From NCBI RefSeq assembly GCF_020515525.1, contig NZ_JAIYEP010000035.1, positions 1 to 43,981 on the forward strand: DNA of 43,981 nucleotides, given 5' to 3'. Each line of letters opens with the position of its first letter. Position 1 is the stretch's first letter. The translations under genes were made by a program, and so were the position numbers. The stretch is from Rhodococcus yananensis. GTDB taxonomy: Bacteria > Actinomycetota > Actinomycetes > Mycobacteriales > Mycobacteriaceae. The notes below the pieces were generated by a model that worked only from the letters and a program-made list of their open reading frames with translations, had not been told where the DNA came from and did not search any database. This document shows, in pieces, positions 15,755-24,034 of this stretch.

Positions 15755-15935
15755 GAATCGCGGCGGGAGAGTCCCGCCATGCGCGGGCGCCGAAGGAGCA
15801 ACCTCCCCGGGAATCTCTCAGGCCACCGGACCGCCGCGACGAGGCTCCTCTGGAAAGCAGCCCTCTCGGGCTCACCGACGGTGTAAGCGGATCCACCGGA
15901 TCCGCGAAAGCTCTCAGGTCCATGACAGAGCGGGG
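15755..15935 (+). promoter_or_regulatory. Tandem glycine riboswitch
   Basis: Two aptamers typical of the glycine riboswitch lie in series. The first has P1 CGCGGCGG (15759-15766) pairing with CCGCCGCG (15831-15838), and within it the hallmark GGGAGAG, GCGCCGAAGGAGCAA and AATCTCTCAGG sequences. The second begins near CTCCTCTGGAAAGC and contains CGAAAGCTCTCAGG, closing with CAGAGC. The order and the short linker match the classic cooperative two-aptamer architecture. It precedes only the EamA-type transporter gene, so glycine should control that gene. Confidence 0.92.
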
Positions 15936-15951
15936 AACAACACACCCGCCC

Positions 15952-15966
15952 GCGCACCGTGTGCGC
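15952..15966 (+). promoter_or_regulatory. Hairpin between riboswitch and ribosome-binding site
   Basis: GCGCAC-CGT-GTGCGC forms a perfect 6-bp stem seven bases upstream of the GGAGG ribosome-binding site (15974-15978). Its 5' half includes CACCGT, which can also pair with CGGTG in the second aptamer, so it is a candidate expression platform acting on translation. Confidence 0.35.
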
Positions 15967-15985
15967 CCTGTCCGGAGGAAGTTCC

Positions 15986-16954
15986 GTGGCTCTGTCCGTC
16001 GGCGCGCCCACGCGCGTGCACACCGTCAGCACCCCGACTCCGCATCGCCCACCCCGCGTGTCACGTCGACGCCTCGGCATCACCGCTATCGTCGTCTCGG
16101 CCACCGCGATGGGGCTCGCCGGCCTCTTCGGACGGCACGCCACCCCGCCCGGTGCCGTACTCGGCGAGGCGCTCACGTTCGGACGGATGCTCGTCGGCGC
16201 CGTCGGCATGCTCGCACTGCTGCTCCTGTCCGGGCGGCTCGGCGGGCTTCGACGTGTGCGCCTGTCCCCGTCGGTGATCCTCGGGGGCGTGTTCCTCGGG
16301 TTGTCACTCGCCACCTACCTGTCCGCGACGGTCCTCACCGACCTGTCGCGCGCGGTGGTGCTGCACTATCTCGGCCCCGTGATCGCCACCGTCCTCGCCC
16401 GCACCGTCCTCGGCGAAACCGTCACGCGACGCGACGCCCTGTCGATCGGACTGGCCTTCGCCGGCATGCTCCTCGCCGCCGGACTCGTCGACGCCGACCG
16501 CGTCGCACCCTCCGACGGGCAGGTACCGGGTACCGCGCTCGGTGTCGCGTCCGGCGTGTTCTACGGTGCGGCGCTGCTGTGCTACCGGTACCGCACCGAC
16601 GTGCCCGCGGATGTGCGCAGCTTCTGGACGTTCACGTTCGGTGCCGTCGCGACGGCGGCAATGGTGTCGGTGACCCGGCCCGACCTGTCCTCGATGACCC
16701 CCGCGAACTGGATGTGGTCGGCCGGATTCTTCGTGGTGTGTGGGCTGCTCGCGCTCGGACTGCTCGTGGTCGCGGGCTCGTACCTCCGAGCCGCGGAGCT
16801 GTCCGCCGTGTCCTACCTGGAGGTGGTGGTCGCGATGCTCGTCGGCGCGGCGGCCTTCGGGGAGTCGATCTCACCGCTCGCGGGGGTCGGTGCGGGCCTG
16901 ATCGTCGGGGCGATGCTGCTGCCGTGGCTGCGGTGCCGGAGCACCGCGCCGTGA
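15986..16954 (+). CDS. EamA/DMT-family transporter under glycine riboswitch
   Basis: The 322-residue protein has about ten membrane helices in two EamA repeats: the first from about residue 30 (ITAIVVSATAMGLAGLFGR) and the second from about 180 (GTALGVASGVFYGAALLCYR). The end of each repeat carries the usual G-E motif, ARTVLGETVTRRD and GAAAFGESISPLAG. Family members export amino acids or other metabolites. With a glycine riboswitch as its only upstream element, glycine (or a glycine-derived metabolite) is a reasonable substrate, though this is inference. The GTG start is chosen for the GGAGG site 7 nt upstream. It converges on the SPFH gene with a 19-nt gap. Confidence 0.88.
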   Translation: MALSVGAPTRVHTVSTPTPHRPPRVSRRRLGITAIVVSATAMGLAGLFGRHATPPGAVLGEALTFGRMLVGAVGMLALLLLSGRLGGLRRVRLSPSVILGGVFLGLSLATYLSATVLTDLSRAVVLHYLGPVIATVLARTVLGETVTRRDALSIGLAFAGMLLAAGLVDADRVAPSDGQVPGTALGVASGVFYGAALLCYRYRTDVPADVRSFWTFTFGAVATAAMVSVTRPDLSSMTPANWMWSAGFFVVCGLLALGLLVVAGSYLRAAELSAVSYLEVVVAMLVGAAAFGESISPLAGVGAGLIVGAMLLPWLRCRSTAP

Positions 16955-16973
16955 CCGGGTGGCTCCCGCGCCT

Positions 16974-18248
16974 CTACTGCTGGGGCGGGTACTGCTGCTG
17001 AGGGTCCGACTGACGGTACTGCGGCGGCACCTGCTGGTACTGCGGAGGCATCGTCGGGGGTCCGTACCCGGCCTGCGGCGCGGGCGGCGGCAACTCCGCC
17101 GCGCGCGGCTCGGCGGCCCCGGCCCGGTGTGCACCGGCACCGGGCACCATCGGGTCGACGGGGGTACGGGCCTCCGCCTCGGCGCGTGCGACGGCCTGCG
17201 CGATCGCCGGATCGGTCTTGGTGGAGAACCAGTCCTCGACCTCCTCGGAATCGTCCTCGGGGCGCTGTGGATCCTCCTCCACCGGACTCGGTTCGAACCG
17301 GAACACCCCGTCATCGCCCTGCGCGCCGAGGGTGCGGGCGAAACCCTTGAGTGCGTCACCGAAATCGCTGGGCACCAGCCACACCTTGTTCGCGTCGCCC
17401 TGCGCCATCTCCGGCAGGGTCTGCAGATACTGGTAGGCGAGCAGTTCGGGGGTCGGCTTCCCCGCCTTGATGGCGGCGAAGACCTTCTCGATCGCCTTCG
17501 CCTGCCCCTGCGCCTCCAGATACTTCGCGGCACGGTCGCCCTGTCCCCGCAGGATCCGGGACTGTCGATCCGCTTCGGCCTCGAGGATCGCCGCCTGCTT
17601 GGAACCCTCCGCCGACAGGATCCGCGACTGCTTGTCGCCCTCGGCCGTCTTGATCGCGGCTTCACGGTGCCCCTCGGCGGTGAGGATCATGGCCCGCTTC
17701 TCGCGGTCGGCCTTCATCTGCTTCTCCATCGATTCCTGGATCGACGGCGGCGGGTCGATGCTCTTGAGCTCGACACGCGCCACACGCAGCCCCCAGCGGC
17801 CGGTGGCCTCGTCGAGCACTCCGCGCAGTTGCCCGTTGATGGAATCTCGGGAGGTCAGGGTGTCCTCGAGGGTCATACCGCCGACCACGTTGCGCAGCGT
17901 GGTGACGGTGAGCTGCTCGACGGCGGCGATGTAGTTGCTGATCTCGTACACCGCGGCCTGCGGATTGGTGACCTGGAAGTACACCACCGTGTCGATGCTC
18001 AACGTCAGGTTGTCCTGCGTGATGACGGGCTGCGGCGGGAACGACACGACGCGTTCCCGCAGGTCCACCTTCGCCCGGATCCGGTCTACGAACGGGACGA
18101 GGAACGTCAGTTGGCCCGACGCCGTCCGGTAGTACCGCCCGAGGCGTTCGATCACGGCGGCCTCCGCCTGCGGCACCAGCGCCACCGACTTGACCACCAC
18201 GATCACCACCAACGCCACGAGGACGATCAGTACGATCAGTGCTTCCAC
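16974..18248 (-). CDS. SPFH/Band 7 (stomatin-like) membrane protein
   Basis: An N-terminal helix (about 1-20, LIVLIVLVALVVIVVVKSV) anchors a Band 7 domain (VPQAEAAVIERLGRYYRT to about residue 190), followed by a long Ala/Glu/Lys coiled coil (AEGDKQSRILSAEGSKQAAI) and a Pro/Gln-rich tail ending in QYPPQQ. Such proteins form membrane microdomain scaffolds and often work with NfeD partners, as in the M. tuberculosis Rv1487-Rv1488 pair. The GTG at the right end is preferred because it falls just after the NfeD stop with AGGGGA 8 nt upstream; longer frames run through the NfeD gene. Length 424 aa; the Gln/Pro tail is longer than I expect for the family. Confidence 0.9.
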   Translation of the reverse strand: MEALIVLIVLVALVVIVVVKSVALVPQAEAAVIERLGRYYRTASGQLTFLVPFVDRIRAKVDLRERVVSFPPQPVITQDNLTLSIDTVVYFQVTNPQAAVYEISNYIAAVEQLTVTTLRNVVGGMTLEDTLTSRDSINGQLRGVLDEATGRWGLRVARVELKSIDPPPSIQESMEKQMKADREKRAMILTAEGHREAAIKTAEGDKQSRILSAEGSKQAAILEAEADRQSRILRGQGDRAAKYLEAQGQAKAIEKVFAAIKAGKPTPELLAYQYLQTLPEMAQGDANKVWLVPSDFGDALKGFARTLGAQGDDGVFRFEPSPVEEDPQRPEDDSEEVEDWFSTKTDPAIAQAVARAEAEARTPVDPMVPGAGAHRAGAAEPRAAELPPPAPQAGYGPPTMPPQYQQVPPQYRQSDPQQQYPPQQ

Positions 18249-18250
18249 GG

Positions 18251-18682
18251 TTACGGTCCCCTCCACACGACGGCGGTCGCGCCGTCGATCTCCATCACGG
18301 TCACGGTCGTTCCGGTTTCGTAGGACTCGGTCTCGTCGAGCGGCCGCGCCGACCACACCTCACCGTCGATCTTCACGCGCCCCGAGTGCACTCCCACGGA
18401 TTCGAGCACCAGCGCGTGCTTGCCGGGGAGCGCGTCGATGCCCGTCGTCAGAGCCGGTGGTCGTGAGAACCGGCGACGCAGTGGGGGCCGCACCCCGAGC
18501 AACAACACCACCGACGCGAGTGCGAACACCACGGCATCCGCCCACACCGGCCAGTCGGTGATCGCCGAGACCCCCGCCGTCGTCAATGCTGCACCACCGA
18601 GCATCAGCAGGACGAAGTCGCCGGTCAGCGCTTCCGCTGCGGCCAACGCGACAGCGGCGACGAGCCAGATCAAATCCGTCAC
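18251..18682 (-). CDS. NfeD-like membrane protein
   Basis: The 143-residue protein starts with three hydrophobic segments (LIWLVAAVALAAAEALTG, FVLLMLGGAALTTAGVS and AVVFALASVVLLLGV). A basic linker is followed by an OB-fold domain (TGIDALPGKHALVLESVG to TVTVMEIDGATAVVW) characteristic of short NfeD proteins. It is the partner of the adjacent SPFH protein, and the pair is thought to organise membrane domains. It begins with GTG. The SPFH start lies 2 nt past its stop, so the two genes are cotranscribed. Confidence 0.9.
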   Translation of the reverse strand: MTDLIWLVAAVALAAAEALTGDFVLLMLGGAALTTAGVSAITDWPVWADAVVFALASVVLLLGVRPPLRRRFSRPPALTTGIDALPGKHALVLESVGVHSGRVKIDGEVWSARPLDETESYETGTTVTVMEIDGATAVVWRGP

Positions 18683-18751
18683 GTGTTCATCCTGTCACAA
18701 TCCGGACATCACGCGCAGACACCGGGGTGCCACCGTACGCACGGTGCGGGG

Positions 18752-19588
18752 TCATGCCCCGTCCGGTTCGGTCACGAAGTCCACGAGTCGTTCGACAGCA
18801 CCGAGAAGCGCCGAGTCGAGATCCCGGAAGTCGGACACCGCCGAATACACCCGCCGCCAGCCGTCCTGTGGTGTACCCCAACCGAGTTGGCGGCACACAC
18901 CGGTCTTCCAGTCCTGCCCACGCGGTACGACCGGCCACGCGTCGATGCCGACCGCGCTCGGTTTGACGGCTTCCCACACGTCGATGAACGGATGCCCGGT
19001 GACCATGACGTGCGGGCCGAGGTTCGTCGTCAGGCGCTCCTCCTTCGATCCGGCGACGAGATGGTCGGCGAGCACCCCGACTCGGCGCCCCGGCCCGGGG
19101 GCGAAGTCCGCGAGCCGAGGACCGAGGTTGTCCAGGCCCTCGAGCTGTTCGACGACCACACCTTCGACGCGCAGGTCGTGACCCCACACCCGTTCGACGA
19201 GGGCCGCGTCGTGCACGCCCTCGACCCAGATGCGGCTGCCGCGTGCGACGCGGGCCTCGAGCCCCTCGACGCGGGTCGACCCGGACGCCGATCGGGTCGG
19301 CGCCCGCCGGGACGATGGCACCCGCGGCCGCACCAGCGTCACCGGGTTCCCGTCCACCAGGAAGGCGGCGGGGCGCATCGCGAACAGACGGGTGCGACCG
19401 GCCGCGTCCTCGAGTCGCACGAAGTCGCCGTCGTACGTCCGGTCGAACCCGACCACCGCCCCGCACCAGCCGGACGCCGCGTCCTCCACAACGAGCCCCC
19501 GGTCCGCGGCCATCTCGGGGATCGCGGGCCGCCGGGTGCGGGCGTGGCCCGCGAAGATGTCACCGCCGTACATGTCTCGTGCGCTCAC
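18752..19588 (-). CDS. DUF3097 family protein
   Basis: The 278-residue actinobacterial protein has no membrane segment or signal peptide. Recognisable DUF3097 landmarks are the N-terminal MYGGDIFAGHAR, the central VARGSRIWVEGVHDAALVE and VEQLEGLDNL (a Toprim-like strand pattern), HVMVTGHPFIDVWEAVKP and the C-terminal SALLGAVERLVDFV. No function is established; a nucleic-acid role by analogy with Toprim folds is speculative. M. tuberculosis Rv1486c is at the equivalent place. The gene is divergent from the next, and the roughly 60-nt gap would hold both promoters. Confidence 0.8.
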   Translation of the reverse strand: MSARDMYGGDIFAGHARTRRPAIPEMAADRGLVVEDAASGWCGAVVGFDRTYDGDFVRLEDAAGRTRLFAMRPAAFLVDGNPVTLVRPRVPSSRRAPTRSASGSTRVEGLEARVARGSRIWVEGVHDAALVERVWGHDLRVEGVVVEQLEGLDNLGPRLADFAPGPGRRVGVLADHLVAGSKEERLTTNLGPHVMVTGHPFIDVWEAVKPSAVGIDAWPVVPRGQDWKTGVCRQLGWGTPQDGWRRVYSAVSDFRDLDSALLGAVERLVDFVTEPDGA

Positions 19589-19638
19589 ATCCGACCACGG
19601 TAGGCGAGCGTGATCGGCTCGGCGGGGTCGCCACGCCG

Positions 19639-19644
19639 TATGCT
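19639..19644 (+). promoter_or_regulatory. -10 element for the 19651 gene
   Basis: TATGCT lies 6 nt before the GTG start and no ribosome-binding site is present, the arrangement expected for a leaderless mRNA in actinobacteria. Confidence 0.4.
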
Positions 19645-19650
19645 GCGTCC

Positions 19651-20451
19651 GTGACCTCCCCCAGCCTGACGTTGATCCTGTGGGCGGGTGCGTGGCTGGG
19701 TGGGCACGCCTCTCCCGACGACGTCATCGATGCTCTGCACACCTGGGCACCGACGCACGTGCTCTGCGCCGCCGACGACGACGTTGCGCGGTCTGCGGGT
19801 CTTCCCGAGCGCGGTGTGGTGGACGGTGCTGCCACGCTGCTCACGACCGTGCGGACCGTCGACACCGTCCGCGCGGCGGGTCTGCGGCTCGTGCTCGCGG
19901 CGCCGGGTGACGCCCGTGGGCTTCCCGCGGGAACCGCGTTCGCTGCTGCAGCCATGGATGCGCGGCAAGGCATTCTGGTCGGGGTGCCCGGGGCGCCCGG
20001 TGCGGGGCTCGTTCCGGTGGTCGAGGGCCCGGATGTGTTGAGGTGGACCGTGTTCACGGTGGATCCGATTCCCGATCCGGGTGCCGTACCCAGCCTGGGT
20101 GAAGCGGAGTTCGCGATCCGCGAGGCGGTGCGGGACGCGGCCGCCACTCTCGCCGGGATTCCCACGGTCGGATCGGGCACCGACATCGGCGATCCTCGAT
20201 CTCGGATAGCCTCTGCGGCAGCGGAACTCGCGCGACACCGCTACCCGTCGTCGCTTCCCGTGCGCGCAGCCCGTGTCCTCGACTCCGCCGATCAGGTGGA
20301 GGCGATCCTCACCGTCGCAGCGGGCGGCGGGGCGGAACGCGCCGGCTCGGCGTCGGGTACGTCCGGGCGCGAAGAGGCGCTGCGTGCATTGAGTTCGGCG
20401 CTGCGTGTCGCACGCAGCGGAGCGGTCGCGGCGGCGCTGCACGGGCACTGA
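19651..20451 (+). CDS. Hypothetical protein (266 aa)
   Basis: I do not recognise a family. The protein is Ala/Val/Gly-rich with alternating beta and helix patterns: LTLILWAGAWLGGHASPDDV, then THVLCAADDD, RLVLAAPGDARG and GILVGVPGAPGAGLVP, which look like strands of an alpha/beta domain. A helical C-terminal third contains HRYPSSLPVRAARVLDSADQ. It has no signal peptide or clear membrane helix and no catalytic motif I can name. It lies immediately upstream of the type VII-like operon on the same strand but is separated from it by 126 nt with its own hairpin and promoter-like sequence, so it may or may not belong to that module. Confidence 0.6.
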   Translation: MTSPSLTLILWAGAWLGGHASPDDVIDALHTWAPTHVLCAADDDVARSAGLPERGVVDGAATLLTTVRTVDTVRAAGLRLVLAAPGDARGLPAGTAFAAAAMDARQGILVGVPGAPGAGLVPVVEGPDVLRWTVFTVDPIPDPGAVPSLGEAEFAIREAVRDAAATLAGIPTVGSGTDIGDPRSRIASAAAELARHRYPSSLPVRAARVLDSADQVEAILTVAAGGGAERAGSASGTSGREEALRALSSALRVARSGAVAAALHGH

Positions 20452-20454
20452 CGA

Positions 20455-20516
20455 CCGATCGGCGTCGTCCACTCTCCTCCGGGCGAGTTGCCCGGCCGAT
20501 CCGCGTCGTCTACGGT
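20455..20516 (+). promoter_or_regulatory. Regulatory segment: direct repeat around a hairpin, with -10
   Basis: An 18-bp direct repeat (CCGATCGGCGTCGTCCAC and CCGATCCGCGTCGTCTAC, 16 of 18 identical) flanks the perfect hairpin CCGGGC-GAGTT-GCCCGG (20479-20495). TACGGT at 20511-20516, inside and just after the second copy, is a candidate -10 for the operon that follows about 60 nt later. The hairpin may end the preceding transcript. Confidence 0.4.
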
Positions 20517-20577
20517 ATGCGTCGTCCAAGGGGGACGCTGTCGGGCACGGCCCGAGGCGAGCGGTGGGGAGGGCGGT

Positions 20578-20883
20578 ATGCCGGATTCGATCGAAGTCGA
20601 TATTCCACAATTGCAGGCGGTGTCGGCTCGGTTCGACCGGCTCGCCGAAGAGATGAGCATCATCGATACCTCGGATATCGATTCCGATGCCGCGACACAC
20701 TTCCCCGGTGGCGCTTCGGTCGTGTCCGCTCTCGCGCTCGCCGAAGAAGCCACCGCGCGGGCGTTGCTCCGGCTGGCCGACCGCGCGTGGTCGATTCACG
20801 ACACGCTGGACCGAGTGTGCAAGGACTACACCAACACGGTGGACTACCTGGTCGACGAACTGAACAAGGCGACGCCGCTGTGA
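20578..20883 (+). CDS. EspC-like type VII secretion-associated protein
   Basis: The 101-residue protein is entirely helical and of the size and pattern of EspC/WXG100-related type VII substrates: an N-terminal VDIPQLQAVSARFDRLAEEM helix, a turn around FPGGAS, and a long second helix to the end. The C-terminal part contains Y90-L-V-D-E94, matching the YxxxD/E secretion motif, though there is no W-x-G turn. A GGGGAGGGCGG ribosome-binding site supports the ATG. Its TGA overlaps the next GTG by 4 nt, so the small protein and the large one are coupled, as with secreted type VII partners. No ESX machinery gene is in the window. Confidence 0.6.
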   Translation: MPDSIEVDIPQLQAVSARFDRLAEEMSIIDTSDIDSDAATHFPGGASVVSALALAEEATARALLRLADRAWSIHDTLDRVCKDYTNTVDYLVDELNKATPL

Positions 20884-23252
20884 TTCCGACGATCAGCGCG
20901 GTACGCGAGTGGGCTCCGCTGGATCTCTCGAGCAATGTCGATGCGACGCGGACCGTCGCCAGCACGGCCGGGGCGGTGTCCGATGCGATGGCTCGCGCGG
21001 CCACGGATCTGTGGCAAGGGTGGTCCAGCAAAGCCGCCGATGCCGCGTACGAGCACTTCGAGTTCGAGAAGAACCGCCAGTCCTCGGTCATCGAGGCGAT
21101 CGAGGATCTCGCCGAAACCATCGAGTCCACCCGAGTGTCATTGGCGTCGGCACTGGGTGTTGCGCACGACAAGATCTTCGAGGCCGAGGAAGCCGGATTC
21201 GTCGTCGACGACAACGGGGTTCACGGTAATGGGAGTGTGGGAGCGGACGGTCTCGATGCCGCCGGACGATGGAGCATGATCCAGGACGCCCTGCGCGCGA
21301 TCGGCGAGGCCGACGCCGAGTTGACTCGGCGACTCGAACTGCGGATCGCCGCACTGGGCACTGTGATGCCCCCAGCGCCGGCTTTCGCCCCCGACGAAGC
21401 GCAGAACAGCCTGTCCATGTTCGACGACGGGTATCTGTCCCCGGAGGAGATCGGCCGGCTGCGCGCAAACCTCGCTGCGGCGGGAATCGATCCGAGTGCG
21501 TGGGCCGACATCGTCGACGGCGACGTGGTGTCGACGCTTCCACGGGGCGCTTTCGAGTACCTCGAACGCCTGTATCTGGAAGCGGGTGTCGACGGGGTGC
21601 TCGATATGCAACGCATGCTCGTCGAAAACGGTAGTCCCTCGGCACTGGAAGCACGCGAGGCACTCGCGAACGGTCTGCTCGTCCTGTCTCACGAAAACAT
21701 CCGCGATGTCGACGACGCACGGGGAGGCTGGGACAGGCTGCCCCCGGACATTCGGGAACTGAGCGCATCGTACGACCATCTGCGGCAGTACGACACCGAG
21801 GCCCATCGGCACGCCCACTCCTACGAGGCATATCTTGCAACGTTGACTCCGGACGAGATCCGTGTCGTCACCGACGACCCCGCTTCCGGTCTGCGCGGGT
21901 ACGACGAATTCCGGGCATCATTTACGCCCGCGGCAGCATTCGACGCCGCAGCACGCGACCGCGAGTTCTGGGATTTCGTCGGATCGGCAGACGGGGTTCC
22001 CGGTGTCGAACTGTCGACCACCCTGCTGCAGAACGCCGCTGCTCGGGTGGATCTTGTCGACAAGTTCGAATCCCCGGAACCCGATCAGACGGCACGACCG
22101 AATCACAACGCAATGCCCCTCGTCGAACTGGCCACCCGCAACCACGACGCGAACACGCGGATCCTCACGGGCGACGTCGACGGAGACCTGCGGCCCGATA
22201 TCCAGCGCGACGACGTCCTCACGCCATTGTTCACCCACGACTGGGCGGATGGCGGTGCGGCGGTGGCCCACATGACCGAGTGGATGACCGACGATCTGGT
22301 GGTCGCGCAGGAGGCCGGTCGGTCGGATCTGTCCGTCCGTGCCGACCGGGCCGCGTTGGGGCTGGCCCAGTACCTGGGCGATGAAGACAACTACCGGCGG
22401 CTCATGGACGTTCAGGGTGAGAACACAGCGAACATCGGTGAGGTGAACCCGCACCTCACACGCGGAATAGCGCTCGGATTGCACGGATACATCCCGGACC
22501 TGATCAGCACCGAAGGCAGCAGCAACTGGCCCGCCGAAGCCCTGGAACCGACGAACGACTACCACCGCGCGCAACGGATATTCACGCTCGTGTCCACGGA
22601 CGCGGAGTCCGCCGCAACTTTCGGTACCGCGTCGGCGACGTATTCGCGTATTCTGCAGGGCCAGTTCATCGACGAGGGCAACACCGCTTCCGCGCACTAC
22701 GCGGGTCGACTGCAAGCCCTGGGAGACGTGGGAATCTACGCTGCTGCGGCCGAACAGTCCTCCGATCGCGCGGCGATCGAAAGCTACATGCGGGACCGTC
22801 GCGCCGACGCCTACAACACCAACTTCTCCATCGTGCGCAATCTCGTTGCGCTGCACCCCGCGACGAGTGCGACGATCGGGTTGGCCCTCGACCTGTCGAA
22901 CACGTCGTTACGGGACATGGTCGCGATGCCGGACGAAGACAGTGCCTCGGCTCCGTTCACGATCACGGAGACGAACCTGACCGCTGGTAACGAGCACGGA
23001 CTGCTCTCGCACGCGGTTGCGACGAGGGGGATTCCGGACGATCCTCTGATCTCCGGAGATCTTCTGGCAGTCGGCGCGATCAGTGCCGACGGTGAGCCTC
23101 GCGGACTACCGGAGGACCGCGATCCGGCGCAGGCACTGGATGCCTACGAGCCCGCCCTGCGCTGGTACGGAGTCGACCACGTCACCTACAACACCAGGTT
23201 CCGCCTTGGGTACGGCGATATCGCACCTCAGGTCGGAAGGGCCTCCGAGTGA
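20880..23252 (+). CDS. Large WXG-like N-domain protein, putative type VII effector
   Basis: The 790-residue protein has a helical first 100 residues with W45-Q-G47 (LWQGWSSKAA) followed by Y57-E-H-F-E61, resembling a WXG100 helix-turn-helix with a YxxxE motif. The rest is a long soluble, Asp/Glu-rich helical region resembling the 'TPR repeat region' proteins of actinobacteria. It includes YLSPEEIGRLRANLAAAGID, SYEAYLATLTPDEIRVVTDD and a central VELATRNHDANTRILTGDV. No signal peptide, membrane helix or known toxin catalytic motif is seen. It lies between the EspC-like gene (4-nt overlap) and the lipoprotein array (GTGA overlap), so it should be cotranslated with both. Secretion and effector activity are inference. 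Confidence 0.6.
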   Translation: MIPTISAVREWAPLDLSSNVDATRTVASTAGAVSDAMARAATDLWQGWSSKAADAAYEHFEFEKNRQSSVIEAIEDLAETIESTRVSLASALGVAHDKIFEAEEAGFVVDDNGVHGNGSVGADGLDAAGRWSMIQDALRAIGEADAELTRRLELRIAALGTVMPPAPAFAPDEAQNSLSMFDDGYLSPEEIGRLRANLAAAGIDPSAWADIVDGDVVSTLPRGAFEYLERLYLEAGVDGVLDMQRMLVENGSPSALEAREALANGLLVLSHENIRDVDDARGGWDRLPPDIRELSASYDHLRQYDTEAHRHAHSYEAYLATLTPDEIRVVTDDPASGLRGYDEFRASFTPAAAFDAAARDREFWDFVGSADGVPGVELSTTLLQNAAARVDLVDKFESPEPDQTARPNHNAMPLVELATRNHDANTRILTGDVDGDLRPDIQRDDVLTPLFTHDWADGGAAVAHMTEWMTDDLVVAQEAGRSDLSVRADRAALGLAQYLGDEDNYRRLMDVQGENTANIGEVNPHLTRGIALGLHGYIPDLISTEGSSNWPAEALEPTNDYHRAQRIFTLVSTDAESAATFGTASATYSRILQGQFIDEGNTASAHYAGRLQALGDVGIYAAAAEQSSDRAAIESYMRDRRADAYNTNFSIVRNLVALHPATSATIGLALDLSNTSLRDMVAMPDEDSASAPFTITETNLTAGNEHGLLSHAVATRGIPDDPLISGDLLAVGAISADGEPRGLPEDRDPAQALDAYEPALRWYGVDHVTYNTRFRLGYGDIAPQVGRASE

Positions 23253-24034
23253 AGGTGTGTATTCCGAATCCGCTCCGTCGGCGGCCCTTCATGGTGATGT
23301 GGATCACAGCAGTTTCAACGATCGCACTTCTTCCCGCGTGCAGTTCGGCCGACCCGCCGACACAGACGCCGCCGGTGACCGACCCCCATTCGGTACACGC
23401 CGAATACGCACGACAGGTCACCTATCGCTGGACCGCCGAGCCGGGAATCGACCTCGACTCACCCGAAGTCCAGGTCACCCGCGCCTTCACCGAAAGCCAG
23501 GACGCCTGGGGACGCACCGAGGACCACCTCTCCGTCTACCCCGGCTACCCCGGTAAGACATACCAGGGCATCAGCGTCCACATCCCACCTCGTATCGGCA
23601 CCACATACCTGCACATCTACGGCGTCGAACCCATCACCGACGACAACGGAGACCCCGCCACCCGCGTCACCGTCTGCTACGACAAATCGACGCGCGCGAT
23701 CGAGGAAACGCCCGGGACATGGGTACCGGCCGAAACCGGCTTCAATGTCGCCGTGATCGTCACCCGGGACGACCGCACACAACCCGTCCGACCCGAACTC
23801 GATCACACCCGCCGCCTGCCGTACCCCACCTGGGACGTCTTCACTGGATGGAATGCACACTGGGCGACCGGCCGCCATCGTTCGGAAGCGACCGCAACCA
23901 GAACCCGGTGCGCCCTCGAAATGAAGCACTTCAACCCCGATCGCCGCTCTACCCCGATCCCTCCCCCGGTCGAACCCTTCCATCCCGGCTGGCCCGTCGC
24001 AGTCGACACACCCGCAGACCACCAGCCGCGATGA
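23249..24034 (+). CDS. Tandem lipoprotein, copy 1
   Basis: The 261-residue lipoprotein precursor has a signal peptide of about 30 residues ending in the lipobox LPAC (Cys31). The mature chain starts SSADPPTQTPPVTDPHSVHA and is predicted beta-rich, with landmarks YRWTAEPGIDL, DAWGRTEDHLSVYPGYPG, HIYGVEPITDDNGDPATRV, RRLPYPTWDVFTGWNAHW and a proline-rich end (PPPVEPFHPGWPVAVDTP). Its signal peptide differs completely from copies 2 and 3, so this is the original head of the array. It starts at GTG overlapping the stop of the large WXG-like protein. The function is unknown; it should be anchored on the outer face of the membrane. Confidence 0.75.
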   Translation: MKVCIPNPLRRRPFMVMWITAVSTIALLPACSSADPPTQTPPVTDPHSVHAEYARQVTYRWTAEPGIDLDSPEVQVTRAFTESQDAWGRTEDHLSVYPGYPGKTYQGISVHIPPRIGTTYLHIYGVEPITDDNGDPATRVTVCYDKSTRAIEETPGTWVPAETGFNVAVIVTRDDRTQPVRPELDHTRRLPYPTWDVFTGWNAHWATGRHRSEATATRTRCALEMKHFNPDRRSTPIPPPVEPFHPGWPVAVDTPADHQPR

